The translations under genes were made by a program, and so were the position numbers. From the NCBI RefSeq assembly GCF_000764305.2, contig NW_025939305.1, positions 1 to 64,000 of the forward strand: DNA of 64,000 nt. Reading direction: 5' to 3'. Below the pieces are notes generated by a model. The model was not told the origin of the DNA and did no database searches. It was given only the letters and a program-made list of their open reading frames with translations. Source of the DNA: Hyalella azteca. Lineage: Eukaryota > Arthropoda > Malacostraca > Amphipoda > Hyalellidae. Shown one piece after another: positions 1-11,800 of the stretch. How positions within the stretch are numbered: the first letter of the stretch is position 1; each line of letters starts with the position of its first letter.

Positions 1-3000
1 ATACACATGTTTTATACTGTGTAACTATAGATGGCCGGCTGTGAATTGGGAACGTGCCTATCATTCATGCAAATGGAAATATCAATGACAGTCTTGTGTA
101 GGTGCAAATAAATTTTGATGAATGTGAAACATATTTTTTAATAAACTTGACTTGCCTAATAAAATTCCAAGCGCGGGAGATTCGCCAAATTCCTGTGCAT
201 TTATTTGCAAGTCAACGTCGCAATGAACGAAATTTTATTAACCGGAAATGAAACTGCATTTCGGATTCTAATAAAATTCGGATCACTAGTAGACTTCTGT
301 CCAAAAGTCGCTACACTCAGCTCAGAGTTATCTTGGGTCTGCTTGGCAAAATCAGCTTCTGGTCATCTTCTAATTTCGAAGTTTATAGTGTCCTGAGAGG
401 GGAGAGCAGCCCTACACCACACGTCCCTCCTGAGAGCATGGCAACTGGCAAGGGTTAACTGAAGCCGAGTCATGCCGAGATTGTACGTAGCACAAAGGTT
501 GCACCTCAAGCCCGGCCGGCTGAAGCGAACTTAGATTTACGTAACCCAGAGTCCTGTGTCGACTACCTATCGCAGAGTCATGTCGACATTTTAATTTTGT
601 TGTGTAAAATGTTCCTTATACTGTCCCCATAAATCGCCTATAGACCTTTGAGAGGCAATGCACTCCGCGCTCGTTAGTGCATTTTACCTTGAGGTGTTGC
701 TCATAGACAGCAGTAAATTTTTCATCAACGGACAGTCATGTTCAAATTGCTTGCTCGGAAATGTCCAGCAAGGTCTTTGCCTGCAAAAACGCAGCCTTTT
801 CATCAAAATTCGAAAGCGAAGAGATCAATACTGCCTCTATCATATGCAACACTGTGTAGAGTTTCCTGGCCAATGCTTTCTGGAGGATGCTACGCCGTAT
901 ACATTTGAGTTTGCTAAGAGGGTCCGAGAAACAACGACCTGTCGAATACTAACTAAAACCTATTATCAATGCTGGAAAATGTGAGCATTTTTCAATTCGC
1001 GGAATATTAAACGTCTGAGAAACGTACTTCACAACAAATCAAGGAAGATCTCGGAAAGAAATCCCGCTTGTTGAGTACAAATAGAATTTTGGGTGGGAGT
1101 AGGAGCGTAATTGAAACATTATAAGCGGATTTTTGTCATTCCAAAAATCAAAAAATTATTTGTCTGTTGGCTGAGTTTTAATTGAACCAATTACAGTTAT
1201 CAAAATTAAGTATGTAGAAGTAAATTGCGGCCATGAAAAAAAGAGTGATTAGTTAGGTAATATTTCATGTTGATCCAAAGCCAGATTTTCTGATAGTTGA
1301 AGCGAGATTATTTTGCATCGCACATTTAATATTCTTCTGTACTAGTAAAAAATGAAAAGAAGTCATATGTAGCAGCTATTGCAGCGTTATCACGTTGCAG
1401 CAACTTTCCTCGCAGCAGTCAAGGCAAAACTGTTTTGCATAATTGCTGTGTTCTGACCACCGGCCGAAAAAAAAGAATGAAATCTTTCGACCACAGAAAA
1501 TTGCTGGCAAATATCATGCTTAGTCTTCAGAAAAAATTTAAATTAACTCCGCCAAATGATATATAAATTTCATTTTCGCTTCCATGAAACAAAAAATTAA
1601 TATTTTCTAGTAATATATTGATTCAATTAAGGGTGCGAAAAAAAATAAAGTTAATCATGCGTCTGTTTAAAAACCCAGCAGGAAATTCCGTTGTTCTCTA
1701 AAGCGCCTCATTTGCCCAGTAGTTGATCCATGGCCTAATTTGTGCATAAAATTGCAGCAATTTACTTCATTTTGAAATCGGTAATGGAGCTGGTATTAGG
1801 AGTTCACATCCGCAGCTTAAACGATCATTTCACGAGCGCCCAAATGAAACTCATAGGAAAAGGATCTGCGGACGTTCCGCCAAACGATGGTTGGCCGCCG
1901 TCCATGGTGTTGTGAATATCATTTGAAGGCTCACGCTCGCTGGTCACACAAAAGCCGTTACTACCGCATCGGTCATTGTTCCATGTATGTGCTCGCGCAT
2001 ATTAAAAACATCGTAGAATGCGAGGGGCAATATCTTCCTAATACCGTCTTTAATTCTACATAAGGAAATGATTTTGGACTCTCTATGATTATATCCCGTG
2101 CCATGAGTATGCGAATTATTCAATTCTTTACACTAAGAAATCGAACACTACTCGTACATATTCTTACAAAGAGTTGCTATGAAAATTGAGAGAAGATTGA
2201 TGACATAAATTTAACTAACAAGTTTAGACATAAATAATTATCAGTATCCTAACAAGCATGAATGCGATCTTATTTTCATTTATCCATTTTGTGCTATATT
2301 TTCTAATACCATTAATTGCCATATTATTAGAAAATCATTTCTATTTTTAACCTGCTTCCGAGCATTCATGCCGGCTGATTTCCCAATCCGAATTACTGTT
2401 ATACGTGATAGCCAATAATATATTGGCTAAATGTATACAGATTAAATATATAACTAAAGATGTCTTATCCAAGCTGCCGAAATTTAGTAGTGTTATGTTT
2501 AATGTGTATTAGTTGAATTCATGTCGTGTTTTTGTCTACGTACAGTATATTGTCAGGTGACAATGTGAATACCATTCGTCCCTGGATATTTCCTCATAAA
2601 TATCTTTCTTGTTGAAAGAGAATCTCCTTCACTGCGATATGTTAATAAACATTTCCTTGTATTAGCCTTTCTTGTTTTACCCGGATGAGACTCATCATCT
2701 TGATGACATCTTTAAAAGCTTGTTAAAACCCTGAAGACGGCAGTACGAACCCCAGACGAACGCGTTAATGTTCTACTCCTTTGGCACTCTAAACCTATAA
2801 ACTTTAAGCCGATATATTCTCAATAAGTATGAGTATCTAATCTGAACTTAACTCGTGCCTCATTTATCCTCATTTGTTAACGGTACCCGAAACTACCTCA
2901 GGTAGTTAATAATTAATCAGATACGCCTAGAAGTGCTTAGAGCAGCACGGTGTACAATATTTCCAGTGAGTCTTATTCGTAATATTCTCGACATGAGCAT

Positions 3001-4040
3001 TATGGATGAACATGCACGCGAATTCGGGACATATATAAATTTAGTCACTGCGATTAACTTGAATCAAATAAATTTCGGACTGGCAGTTCGATGAACTAAT
3101 AAATGATGGCTAATTATACAGTCACAAATCACTCATTACGAATTATAAAGGAAATAATTGCGCAGAGTAATCAGCAATCAATAATAAATGTCATGTATTT
3201 TAAAATCAAATATTCAAAGTCAGTAAAATATTCGGTAAAATTTCCAAACCCGAACTAAATATCAAAAAATTTTTTTGCTTGTGATGTTACTCTGGTTTAG
3301 CGTATAGATTCAGGACCGAAATAATGGCGGTATTCGGCCTACAGAAATGTTGAATTACATTAGTGCAGGTAAGCTGCCTCTAATTAAGTCAAAGTTTTGA
3401 GAAAACATGTCCCAGAATGACGAAAAAATATTTCCAGGTCATTTTCCTAAATTTTATATGAAAGATTTGTGTTCGGATTTTTTTATTCTATTATAGTTGC
3501 AAGTTCGTCCTATTAATATTTGTAATTTAAGATCATTACCAAATTACGATTATGTGTAACTTTTGTAGTAGATTTTGGTCGTGAAGTTGAAAGCTATTGT
3601 GTGAAGTATCTGAAGTAAAACAATAGATTGACCGATGCACCTAACGCAGCAGCAAATATTCAAAGAAATTATTAAATAAATAAACGATCAAAAGAATCGA
3701 CAGCTCTCTTAGATCGTCATAATGCATATCTAAGGGAGTAATCAAAAGTGGTGTAAATATGGGACATCAAAGGTACCAACAGCTTTCTTATTTGGCATAC
3801 TTAAGAAGAGTGAAATCGCAGAGGGTGAAAAAATAAAATGTATCTACAAATTTTTTATATCAACACTAGTCTTTACATATATTAAAAAATAATCTCTACG
3901 GGCGAAAAATCGGGCGATCGAAAGCAACAACACCCCGCTTCAATGAGAAAGAGAGTAAAAATGGATAACAAAAATAATAGTTACTTAGAAAGAGAGTAAT
4001 AACAGATAATAATAACAATAGACACTAAGAAAGAGAGTAA
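1..4040. repeat. Second copy of channel-gene intron 3 (copy A)
   Basis: Position 1 aligns with 9495 in the true intron 3, and the two run in parallel with scattered substitutions and small indels to about 1905 (11435). Copy A continues without a break, and 3612-4040 aligns again with 11451 onward, so copy B lacks about 1.7 kb at its 'n'. Copy A ends in AAGAGAGTAA, the motif that borders exon 3 in copy B, but continues with CATAACATAACATAG instead of an exon. An open frame at 658-984 is only partly kept in copy B and is not taken as a gene. The element-like internal segment (290-600) has a diverged third relative near 5186-5270. Confidence 0.9.
2640..2956. mobile_element. LTR-like dispersed repeat, copy 1
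   Basis: About 317 bases starting TGTTAATAAACATTTCC and ending GTGTACA, with TG...CA termini as in LTRs. A second copy of the same length class lies at 23952-24257. Shared blocks include CGAACCCCAGACGAACGCGT and TTAATAATTAATCAGATACG. I see no convincing target-site duplication and no polymerase domain nearby. A solo LTR or a short non-autonomous element are both possible. Confidence 0.6.
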
Positions 4041-5368
4041 CATAACATAACATAGTGATGTCGGCGCTGAAGCGTAGGCCTGATGTGGCCTGTCGCCGAT
4101 TCTTGATCTTTTCGTGCCTTGTTCATTGCCCCGCATTCATATTCTATAATCTGTAACAGAAGCGAGTATCTCTAACAGCGGAACTGATGGATAATCACGA
4201 TTCAAGATTATAATACAACGAATAAACTTTATTCAATAATTAATTCAGCTTAGAGGAAGCCTTACTTAAGTTATTAATGGCACACCTTATTGAGGAATGA
4301 CGGAAAAGTGGGAGTGCGACGAACGATAGTTTTTGTTTTATATTAAGTTATGCACTTACTTGCTTAATTGGAGCGTAATTGAGGAATATTGTTTACTTTA
4401 TGATTGTATTGTTAGATAATTATTTGGCATTAGTGTTGTTACCAGACGTTCCAAACGTCAAAGATGGCCGCCACAAACTGGGCGGAACGTCAGTCACTAA
4501 CGTTAAATCTTGTAGTTCTCTTAGAACTATTGGCGTAACAAAAGTTTTCAAGTCAACACTGAGATTTAAAACACTTTTATTGGAGACAGACTAGGGCACT
4601 TTAAAATCAGGAACTTGACAGTAATAGCCTAAAACAAAGTGACAAAACAGGTGGCTCGTGCATTCAGTCCAGTAAGGGAGAGGGCACAATGCGGAAACAC
4701 GCGCAGAAACCGTATCAGCACAACGTCTAGACAGTAGCTGCCACAATATTGGCCCAAGCAAATAACTTTTGCTGATCGGTTCGCAGGACACGACTGCCTT
4801 AGCGACAAACTCAACCGCCCTCGTCACTTCTCTCTATAGCAGAGAAGGCCGGGAGTCAATGTGAGGCAACCGGCCTCACTGAAAATTTATTAACACTAAT
4901 ATATGTACAATTTGCCACTCTGATAAAGAAATTGAAAACAACAATAATAAAAATCTTTAAAAAATATCGTGAACGATTTCTCAATCGTTCACAGTGTAAC
5001 TAAAATGACTCAAGGGACTAGTCTGATAGCCGAATATTCTGAGAATCTAGAGAATTGAAATGAGAACGGCTAGTGCTTCGAGAGAGCGTTTCACCCTGAA
5101 TTTCATCACCTTGGAATGCTTATTTCGATGACACTTTGATCAGGGCCATAGCAAAAGTCGGTACCACCTAGGCTTCTATCCATGAGTCGCTACACTCGGT
5201 TTAAAGTTAGTCTAGGTCTGCTTTGCCACCCGATCGCATTCTGTGGCTAGTCAGAATCTCTTTGCCGACTTTACAAAGTAAGACAAGATATATAGATATA
5301 GATTTATGAGAGTAAGATGAGAGTTGGCGTTGGCAATATCAACATCTGCAAGCTCATTTGATGACTAG
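4041..5368. other. Spacer left of the channel exons; no exon recognised
   Basis: No M3/M4 exon of the channel can be seen here on the minus strand. 4440-4860 is richer in G+C, with overlapping short open frames on both strands that resemble no family I know, and it may be a decayed mobile element. A perfect 10-base-arm hairpin (GTGAACGATT / AATCGTTCAC) lies at 4969-4992. 5186-5270 is a diverged relative of the element inside the intron 3 copies (shared GAGTCGCTACACTC and GGTCTGCTT). Confidence 0.5.
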
Positions 5369-5690
5369 TTGGACACGGTGAGTGGGGTGGTCACTCTCCT
5401 GAGGACTTGGTGGACCCTGTAAGCAGGCGGTCACTCACCTGAGGACTTGGCGGACCCTGTAAACAGGGTGGTCACTCACCTGTGGACTTGGTGGACACTG
5501 TAAGCAGGGTGGTCACTCACCTGAGGACTTGGTGGACACGGTAAGCAGGGTGATCACTCACCTGTGGACTTGGTAGACACGGTAAGCAGGGTGGTCACTC
5601 ACCTGTGGACTTGGTGGACACTGTAACCAGTGTGTTCACTCACCTGAGGACTTGGTGGACACGGTAAGCAGGGTGGTCACCCCTAGAGTT
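5369..5690. repeat. 41-bp minisatellite built from the exon 7 end and its splice donor
   Basis: The string TCACTCACCTG (donor in reverse) recurs at 5431, 5472, 5513, 5554, 5595 and 5636, always 41 bases apart, with a variant at 5391 (40 bases) and a partial unit before it. The rightmost copy is the coding end of exon 7 plus GTGAGT. On the minus strand each unit reads as part of M2 followed by CAGGTGAGTGA, so six intact GTGAGT donors lie in a row. The copy at 5391-5400 has lost its GT. Confidence 0.93.
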
Positions 5691-5835
5691 GTACGGCCAG
5701 GTACAGAGTCCACGTCCATCCAGAAGCTGACCCAGGATATCACGACAATAAGGATGGTAGGCAGGTAAACCTGCACCAGGTAGAAGCCGATGGATCTCTG
5801 CAGGCTGAACTCTGCTACCAAGCAACTATAGTTAC
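5644..5835 (-). CDS. Exon 7 of the chloride channel: loop C end, M1, M2
   Basis: 192 bases between acceptor GACCCCGCAG and donor GTGAGT. It encodes NYSCLVAEFSLQRSIGFYLV..., residues 220-282. C223 closes the loop C disulfide. M1 runs about 236-258 with the VISWVSFW ending shared by anion-selective subunits. M2 begins PGRTTLGVTTLLTVSTKSSG, with L at the 9' gate and T at 6'. The usual selectivity motif is PAR; here it is PGR (264-266). The 3' end of the exon and its donor are copied downstream as a 41-bp minisatellite. No M3 exon is recognisable between 5380 and position 1. Confidence 0.95.
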
Positions 5836-8800
5836 CTGCGGGGTCATTAATTTGTGTTAAATATGTCATTATACGTTAAAGGGGACGAAACTGGACTAGT
5901 TGAAATTTGATATCATCTCTCTGTGGTCTTTTGAATTTATTGATGTGTAAGCCTAAATATTTTAGTTCCGCAACGACAAGGGAAAATTGCCCTACATGTA
6001 AAGGTTTAACGATTATCGAGTGGAACAGCAGATAATAATAATTGAAACAAGATATTGATAATAAATAAACTTAAATAAATTTTTAATTAATAAATTTCGA
6101 GGCAAACGAGCTGAAATAATCAATCAAATAACCTTTTTGATGCATATGCTTCATATTGAACTCCTTGACGAACCAGTGAGTTACGGTGAATATTTTCCCC
6201 CTATAACTAACCTCTTCGAAATCCTTGTGGAGGAGAGCCATCCGTAAATATCATATCACTGAAATATGCTTTTTCCACATCCTTGACGTCTTACTGAAAA
6301 ACGCTCTGGTGGAACCTCTCATTGGCGAACTTTCGCTTATCATTGCTGCTTTCATTTATAAGTTTTAATGAAATTTAAATCAATTAGAAATGTACATGTC
6401 CTAAAATTTCCAGATTGCCTATACGCGAATCAAATTATAGCGTATTAGCAAACAAAGTGGTGTGTTTCCTTGCAATTTCATTTATTTTCATATTCCACAC
6501 GTAGTTTTGTTTACCGATGTAAAATGACTCGTTGCAGATGGAAGGTCGTATTGCGTTGATCTCGTACTGCGGCATGCGGAGGTCGCGGTACATTTTGATG
6601 GGGTCCTCACTTTTCCAGCGCAGCTCCAGCTCCTTCATCGTCTTTGAAACTGTGGATATTAGACCAAAAAGATTCATCATGCACAAATCGTACCTTGAAA
6701 CTGTGATATTAGACCAAAAAAGATTCATCATGTACACATCGTACCTTGAAATTACAAAATTCTAACGCAAATGAATTCTTATCGATAGAGTGGTAGTTCA
6801 AAGAAATACAAAAAGACTCCATTGGCCGATGTAGGGCTTACAAACATTTACGTTGCCTTCCTCGCAACGGTAGAAACATAAATCTAAAATTTACCACAGT
6901 GCATTTTCATTCCTCGAAAATTTTCAATATGTTTTCATCTGTTCGACATAACATAATTTGTTTGACCGTTCAGCTGCCAGAAAATTAATGCTTCAGAAAT
7001 ATTTCAAATCAAGTAAGATTACTTTTGGAAGTTTACATTACATGAGAAAAAGGTTAAAATATTCTGCTGGAATAACTGAAAATATGAGATACTAAAATCT
7101 CATGTTGGACACAAATCGGGTATTCTCTAATAATATAAAACTATCAGAAAAAAGGGTTTGCTATTATGAGTTAAGTTCTCTACCGGAGCCCTATTTACGA
7201 TGTGGAGATATGTATTCATACTATATCACTATTATATATACATCACTTTGGAACATCACACATGTTAATCGTACGGGCGGACAATCATATTAATATTCAT
7301 GAAATAAATTTAACCGAAATAATAATTAAAAAACACTCACAGCTGGCCACTTCCATGGTGCAAATTTGGGCGTCCAGAGGGAATTTTGAAAGCTCCAGCA
7401 TACAAGAGAAGAGCAGCTTCAACCTTAGAGAAGGTTAGAATGGTTAGAAGATTGGATAGTTAGTGATAATCTGGAGATCCAGGTAATACTAGAAGAGCCT
7501 TTTCAACCTACAACAGGAAATGAAATTAAAAGAAAATGGTGCTTAAAGCTCAACAACATTTGAAAGTAATCAAATGAATCTATATATTGTGATCTCAATA
7601 TCTGCGCATAAATATGATCATTGAATATATCACAGGAAGATATGAACCGAAATAATCTTTATTCAGATCTAACAATTCATTCATCAAACTCGTCATATCC
7701 TGCAACACAAGAAACTCTGTTCTTTGAATTTCTTTGAGCCGAAAACAGAAGCGAAAACACAAAGCACGATCGAGATCAGACCCCACAGCTCGGGTTGACA
7801 TGAAAGATTCACAGCAGGCGACGGTGCAATTCAAAAAGCTAGACTTTTTTATCGAAAACATTTTTAAAATACTTTATATTTTCAGCATTTCTAAAAAACA
7901 TTTCTAAAATACAAGTGTTTCTACTTGTTTGAGACTTTAGGTGACAACGGGAACAGTAAGGTATTGCATTTACTATCACTAAACTCAGATAAACAAATAT
8001 TAAAACGGTTGTTTTAACTTTTTCAGTACTCTGTTAACTATTCGTAACGTTTTTTCGTTGAAATTGGGTTAAAAATGAAAATATATACTTGATGTTCCCG
8101 AATGATAATTATTGGGAAATTTTTATGCTCTATTGATGCGTACTCAAGAGTATATATGAAATCTGAACCAAGTATATATTTTCATTAAAAATTACTAGAC
8201 CTGATTAAAGATGTGATAAGCATTGTTTGCTGTCCATAACGGAAGCTTTATGCCAAGCAATTAGTCATGTACCCGTAATTTTTTGTCATATGTTCCCAAT
8301 GCAAGAGAGCCCAATGTTCCCTATGCAAGAGAACTTGTGCTCCAGAATTGTAACAAATTTATAAACACACGAAACTGTGCAGAACGCAGGAGCCTATCAG
8401 GCAACTACAAGTATATAAATCCCTCAAATCCTGGGCATCATGAATGCTTGTAAGCATCTCTTGGACTGCCTCATTATTTCAGTTTGAATGTTCTGAAATT
8501 CAGACTCTGATTCAAATGGAGTTGCTTCTGAAGTTGTTTATTCAACCAGAGTTATGAGCCACAACGATCCGTTGCTGCTCTGGAGGGGAGTGAGACTTTT
8601 GAGTGGGAGCAAAATAAATCCGATGTTCCGTGGTGGTTGAGTTTTAATTTCTCTAGTCGGCGGGAATTTAAACTAGAGGATACGCTATTAATTAAAATTT
8701 TGCCACTGCTTTTCGACGATTGATCTCATTGTCCAGCAATGTAACTTTGATTTTTCTCCAATTGATCCCAGCATGTTGGATGCCGAAGGTTTTTTTTTTA

Positions 8801-11800
8801 CAGAAGTCGAAAATTTTGGAGTTTATATTTCCCTCTTGAATTTCGATAAGTTCTGCCAATTTTATTTTGGTTGACTTGCCTTAACAATTCAAAGTCAATG
8901 AAATCATGATAAATGATTCAGAAACTGTTAGTGTCTACTGTCGACATGAGACGTTCGTAAAATTTAGTCCAATTCGTAAAGAATGCACCAGATTGTGGGA
9001 AAGATACACTGTAAATTATTTGGCATAATCGCCCACTTTTTAGAAGCTAATTCTAAAGTTTTTATCAGCCCAGACCGGCTAAAAATTAAACCCCAAACAT
9101 GCCTCCAACTAAACAGATTGCAGTGGATGATTGATTTTTGAATAGATGGCATTTTCAAATACCTGGATTCAACCTGTCCCTAAAATGTATAGAATTCATT
9201 TATAGTCACAACGCAATAAGGGTAGACTACGGTGATGAAAGGCTAGTAAAAAGTTACCTGAGCATGTACAGAATCTCGCCGTGAGGGTTGATCCTAACGA
9301 GCACGTTAGGCACGGTCACGAACTGAAACTCTGCGTGCTTGGCGTTGGGGAAATACACTTCAGGCTTCCAGATCGCCTTCACCAAGTTTGGGTCGTTCAA
9401 ATCCAGCGGCTGGTCAATGTCGGCGTGGTTGAGGCGTTGGTCAACCCACGTTTGTCGTAGGTATAAGTCTACGTGATAGTCCTGTAAAGTAATGATATAC
9501 ATGTTTTATACTGCGTAACTACAGATGGCCGGCTGTGAATTGGAAACGTGCCTATCATTCACGCAAATGCATGTAAACATCAATGACAGTCTTGTGTAGG
9601 TGTAGGTGTAAATAAATTTTGATGAAAGTGAAACATATTTTTTAATAAACTTGACTTGCCTAATAAAATTTCAAGCGTGGAATATTCACCAAAATCCTGT
9701 GCATTTATTTGCAGGCCAGCGTCGCAATGAACGAAATTTCATTAACTGAAAATGAAACTGCATGTCGGATTCTAATATAATGCGGATCACGAGTAGACTT
9801 CTGCCCAAGAGTCGCTGCTCTCAGCTCAGAGTTCTCTTGGGTCTGCTTGGCAACTCTATCAAAATCAGCTGCTGGTCATCTTCTAATTTCAAAGTTTATA
9901 GTGTCCTGAGAGCATGACAAGGGATACCTGAAGCCAAGTCATGCCGAGATTGCACGTTGCACAAAGGCTGCACTTCAAGCCCGGGCGAAGCGAACTTAGA
10001 TTTACGTAACCCCGAGTCCTAGCTGTGCAATACCTATCGCAGAGTCATGTCCACTTCTTAATTTTGTTGTGTAAAATGTTCCTTATATTGTCCCCATAAA
10101 TCACCTATAGGCCTTTGAGAGGCAATGCAATCTGCACTCGTTGGTGCATTTTACCTTGAGTGTATCGCTCATACACAGTAAATTTTTCATCAACGGACAG
10201 TCATGCTCAAATTGCTTGCCCGGAAATGTCCAGCAAGATTTTTGCCTGCAAAAACGCAGCCTTTTCATCAAAATTCGAAAGCGAAGAAATCACTACTGCC
10301 TCTGCCATATGCAACACTATGTAGAGTTTCCTGGCCAATGCTTTCTGGAGGATGCTACGCCGTATACATTTGAATTTGCTAAGAGGGTCTGAGAAACAAC
10401 GACCTGCCGAATACTAACTAAAGCCTATTATCAATGCTGGAAAATATGAGCATTGTGCAACTCACGGAATAATAAACGTCTGAGAAACTTATTTCACAAC
10501 AAATCAAGGGAGATCTCGGAAAAAAATCCCGCTTGTAGAGTACAAATAGAATTCTGGGTGGGAGTGGGAGTATAATTAAAACATACAAAGGGGATTTTAG
10601 TCATTCCAAAAATCAAAAAATCATTTGTCTGCTGGCTGAGTTCTAATTGAACAAATTACAGTTATCAAAATTAAATAGGTAAGAAGTAAATTGCGGTCAT
10701 AAAAAATAGTGATTTGTTAGGTAATTTTCATGTTGATCCAAAGCAAAATTTTCTGATAGTTGAAACGAGATTATTTTGCATCGCACATTCAATATTCTTC
10801 TGTACTAGTGAAAAAGTGGCAAGGAAGTCATATGTAGCAGCTATTGCAGCGTTATCACGTTACAGCAACTTTTCTGGCAGCTGTCAAGGCAAAACTGCTT
10901 TGCATAATTGCTGTGTTCCGACCACCGGCCGAAAAAAAGAATGAAATCTTTAAACCACTGAAAATTGCTGGCAAATATCATGCCTAGTTTCCAGAAAAAT
11001 TTAAATGACCTCTGCCAAATGATATTTAAATTTAATTTTCGCTTCCATGAAAGAAAAAATTAATATTTTCTAGTAATAATAATTAATATTATTATTAATA
11101 TTAATAGTATATTAATATCAAAATTAATTAATTGAATATTAATAGTAATTAATATTCAATTAAGGGTGCGGAAAAAAATAAAGTTAATCATGCGTCTGTC
11201 TAAAAACCCAGCAGAAAATTCCGTTGTTCTCTAAAGCGCCTCATTTGCCCAACAGTTGATCCATGGCCTAATTTGTGCATAGAATTGTAGCAATTTACCG
11301 CGTTTTTAAATCGGCAATGGAGCTGGTATTAGGAGTTCACTTCCACAGCTTAAACGATCATTTTACGAGCGCCCAAATGAAACTCATAGGAAGAGGATCT
11401 GCGGGCGTTCCGCCAAACGATGGTTGGCCGCCTATGATCCGTCCATGATNGAAGTAAAACAATAGATTGACCGATGCACCTAACGCAGCAGCAAATATTC
11501 AAAGAAATTATTAAATAAATAAACGATCAAAAGAATCGACAGCTCTCTTAGATCGTCATAATGCATATCTAAGGAAGTAATCAAAAGTGGTGTAAATATG
11601 GGACATCAAAGGTACCAACAGCTTTCTTATTTGGCATACTTAAGAAGAGTGAAATCGCAGCGGGTGAAAAAATCAAATGTATCTACAACTTTTTTATATC
11701 AACACTAGTCTTTACATACATTAATAAAATAATCTCTACGGGCGAAAAATCGGGCGATTGAAAGCATCAACACCCTGCTTCAATCAGAAAGAGAGTAAAA

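Noticed and set aside
658..984. 108-codon plus-strand open frame, related frame at 10141-10392
   Set aside because: Lies in the duplicated intron; the second copy is shortened by a stop and indels, and no domain is recognisable.
4591..4827. Minus-strand open frames that might hold the channel's M3 exon
   Set aside because: No M3-like hydrophobic helix or the family's conserved 'VSYxKAxDxW' block in any frame.
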